6,483 bases of DNA. Source: Bacteroidales bacterium. GTDB lineage: Bacteria > Bacteroidota > Bacteroidia > Bacteroidales > GCA-2748055. The notes beneath the pieces were generated by a model that ran no database searches, was not told the DNA's origin, and saw nothing but the letters and a program-made list of their open reading frames with translations. Positions 6,045 through 6,483 of the stretch are shown piece after piece (position 1 is the first letter of the stretch; each line of letters begins with the position of its first letter). The position numbers were made by a program, and so were the translations under genes. Where the stretch lies: contig JAOZLK010000267.1 of NCBI GenBank assembly GCA_029934875.1, positions 1 through 6,483 on the forward strand, in the 5' to 3' direction.

Positions 6045-6113
6045 CATCTGGATAACTTTTCTGAGGCATATGGAAAATAGTTTATAAGTTTATGAGCCAA
6101 CTCTCAATAATTT

Positions 6114-6483
6114 ATGATTCGGAATAATGTCATATCAGGACTGATCCTGTTCCTCATTCTTGCCCTGAACGGGATAACTATATTTAATATCAATAAACGT
6201 TATGTAAGTTTTCTTACTGAAACACTGCTGATGCAGGCTCAGCAATGCGGTGAGCACATGGAGAACACCCTTCTGCTGTTTTCAAGCGACATTAACCAGG
6301 AGCTTGATAAATACACCTATTCCGAGATTTTTGGAGATCCGGCCAAATTCAGGGAGGCCACCCAGAGTCTGCGCCTCTTCTATACGAAATACAGGGATCT
6401 GATTACTAATATTTCGGTGTATGACGATAAAAAGAATTTTTATGCGCTCTACCTGGATACTGAAGATAAATTCGGAAAGCGTG
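6114..6483 (+). CDS. membrane-anchored sensor-like protein, N-terminal part only
   Basis: The ATG at 6114 is the first possible start after an in-frame TAA at 6108-6110. It opens a frame that continues past the right edge, with 123 residues visible. Residues 6-25 (VISGLILFLILALNGITIFN) form a membrane helix or uncleaved signal anchor. After it comes an amphipathic helical stretch (about 29-95), then a strand-like part (ITNISVYDDKKNFYALYLD, about 98-116). A membrane anchor followed by long helices and then such strands resembles the extracytoplasmic Cache/PAS-like sensor region of histidine kinases, diguanylate cyclases or chemoreceptors. The output domain is outside the window, so the class cannot be told. 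It starts 69 bp after rsgA on the same strand, with no clear ribosome site and no obvious terminator between them. The gene is very likely real; the sensor role is tentative. Confidence 0.7.
   Translation, partial: MIRNNVISGLILFLILALNGITIFNINKRYVSFLTETLLMQAQQCGEHMENTLLLFSSDINQELDKYTYSEIFGDPAKFREATQSLRLFYTKYRDLITNISVYDDKKNFYALYLDTEDKFGKR

Noticed and set aside
6078..6092. Possible -7 element (TAAGTTTA) before the sensor-like gene
   Set aside because: It misses the final G, no -33 element lies at the right distance, and the region is simply AT-rich.

Overview
The window looks like chromosomal DNA of a Bacteroidota bacterium, probably Bacteroidales or a relative. Three things suggest this: the RsgA sequence closely resembles Bacteroides-type RsgA as I remember it; several upstream regions carry a TAnnTTTG-like promoter element with weak or no Shine-Dalgarno; and the sigma factor / membrane anti-sigma / outer-membrane protein cassette is of a kind common in that phylum. 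No mobile element, tRNA, rRNA or CRISPR array is visible. Genes are tightly packed, with no gene-free stretch longer than about 110 bases.

Left part, minus strand (1-2656): a three-gene operon read leftwards, consisting of a TetR-family repressor (2054-2656), a secreted LolA-like 'outer membrane lipoprotein-sorting' protein (1269-2030) and a LolC/E-MacB-type ABC permease (start 1244, running off the left edge). Gaps are only 23 and 24 bp. A perfect 14-bp TetR-type palindrome (2667-2680) overlaps a perfect TAnnTTTG -7 element just before the repressor start, so the operon is probably autorepressed. An ATPase gene would be expected beyond the left edge.

Middle, plus strand (2768-5020): an ECF-type sigma factor, a single-pass anti-sigma-like protein 6 bp downstream, and a small secreted protein predicted to be an outer-membrane beta-barrel. 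They form an apparent operon, divergent from the TetR operon across a 111-bp shared regulatory region. The anti-sigma-like protein has two copies of a short helical module in its cytoplasmic part, no zinc motif, one membrane segment, a low-complexity periplasmic linker and a compact C-terminal domain. This suggests an envelope-sensing circuit.

Right part, plus strand (5021-6483): a degenerate array of ten 7-bp repeats begins right after the stop codon of the barrel protein. It is followed by a TAnnTTTG promoter candidate and rsgA (ribosome-assembly GTPase) with a forced TTG start. The window ends inside a membrane-anchored protein with an N-terminal extracytoplasmic sensor-like region, whose output domain lies outside the window.

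The genes are recognisable family members. The least explained parts are the architecture of the anti-sigma/barrel cassette, the heptamer array and the dense divergent control region.
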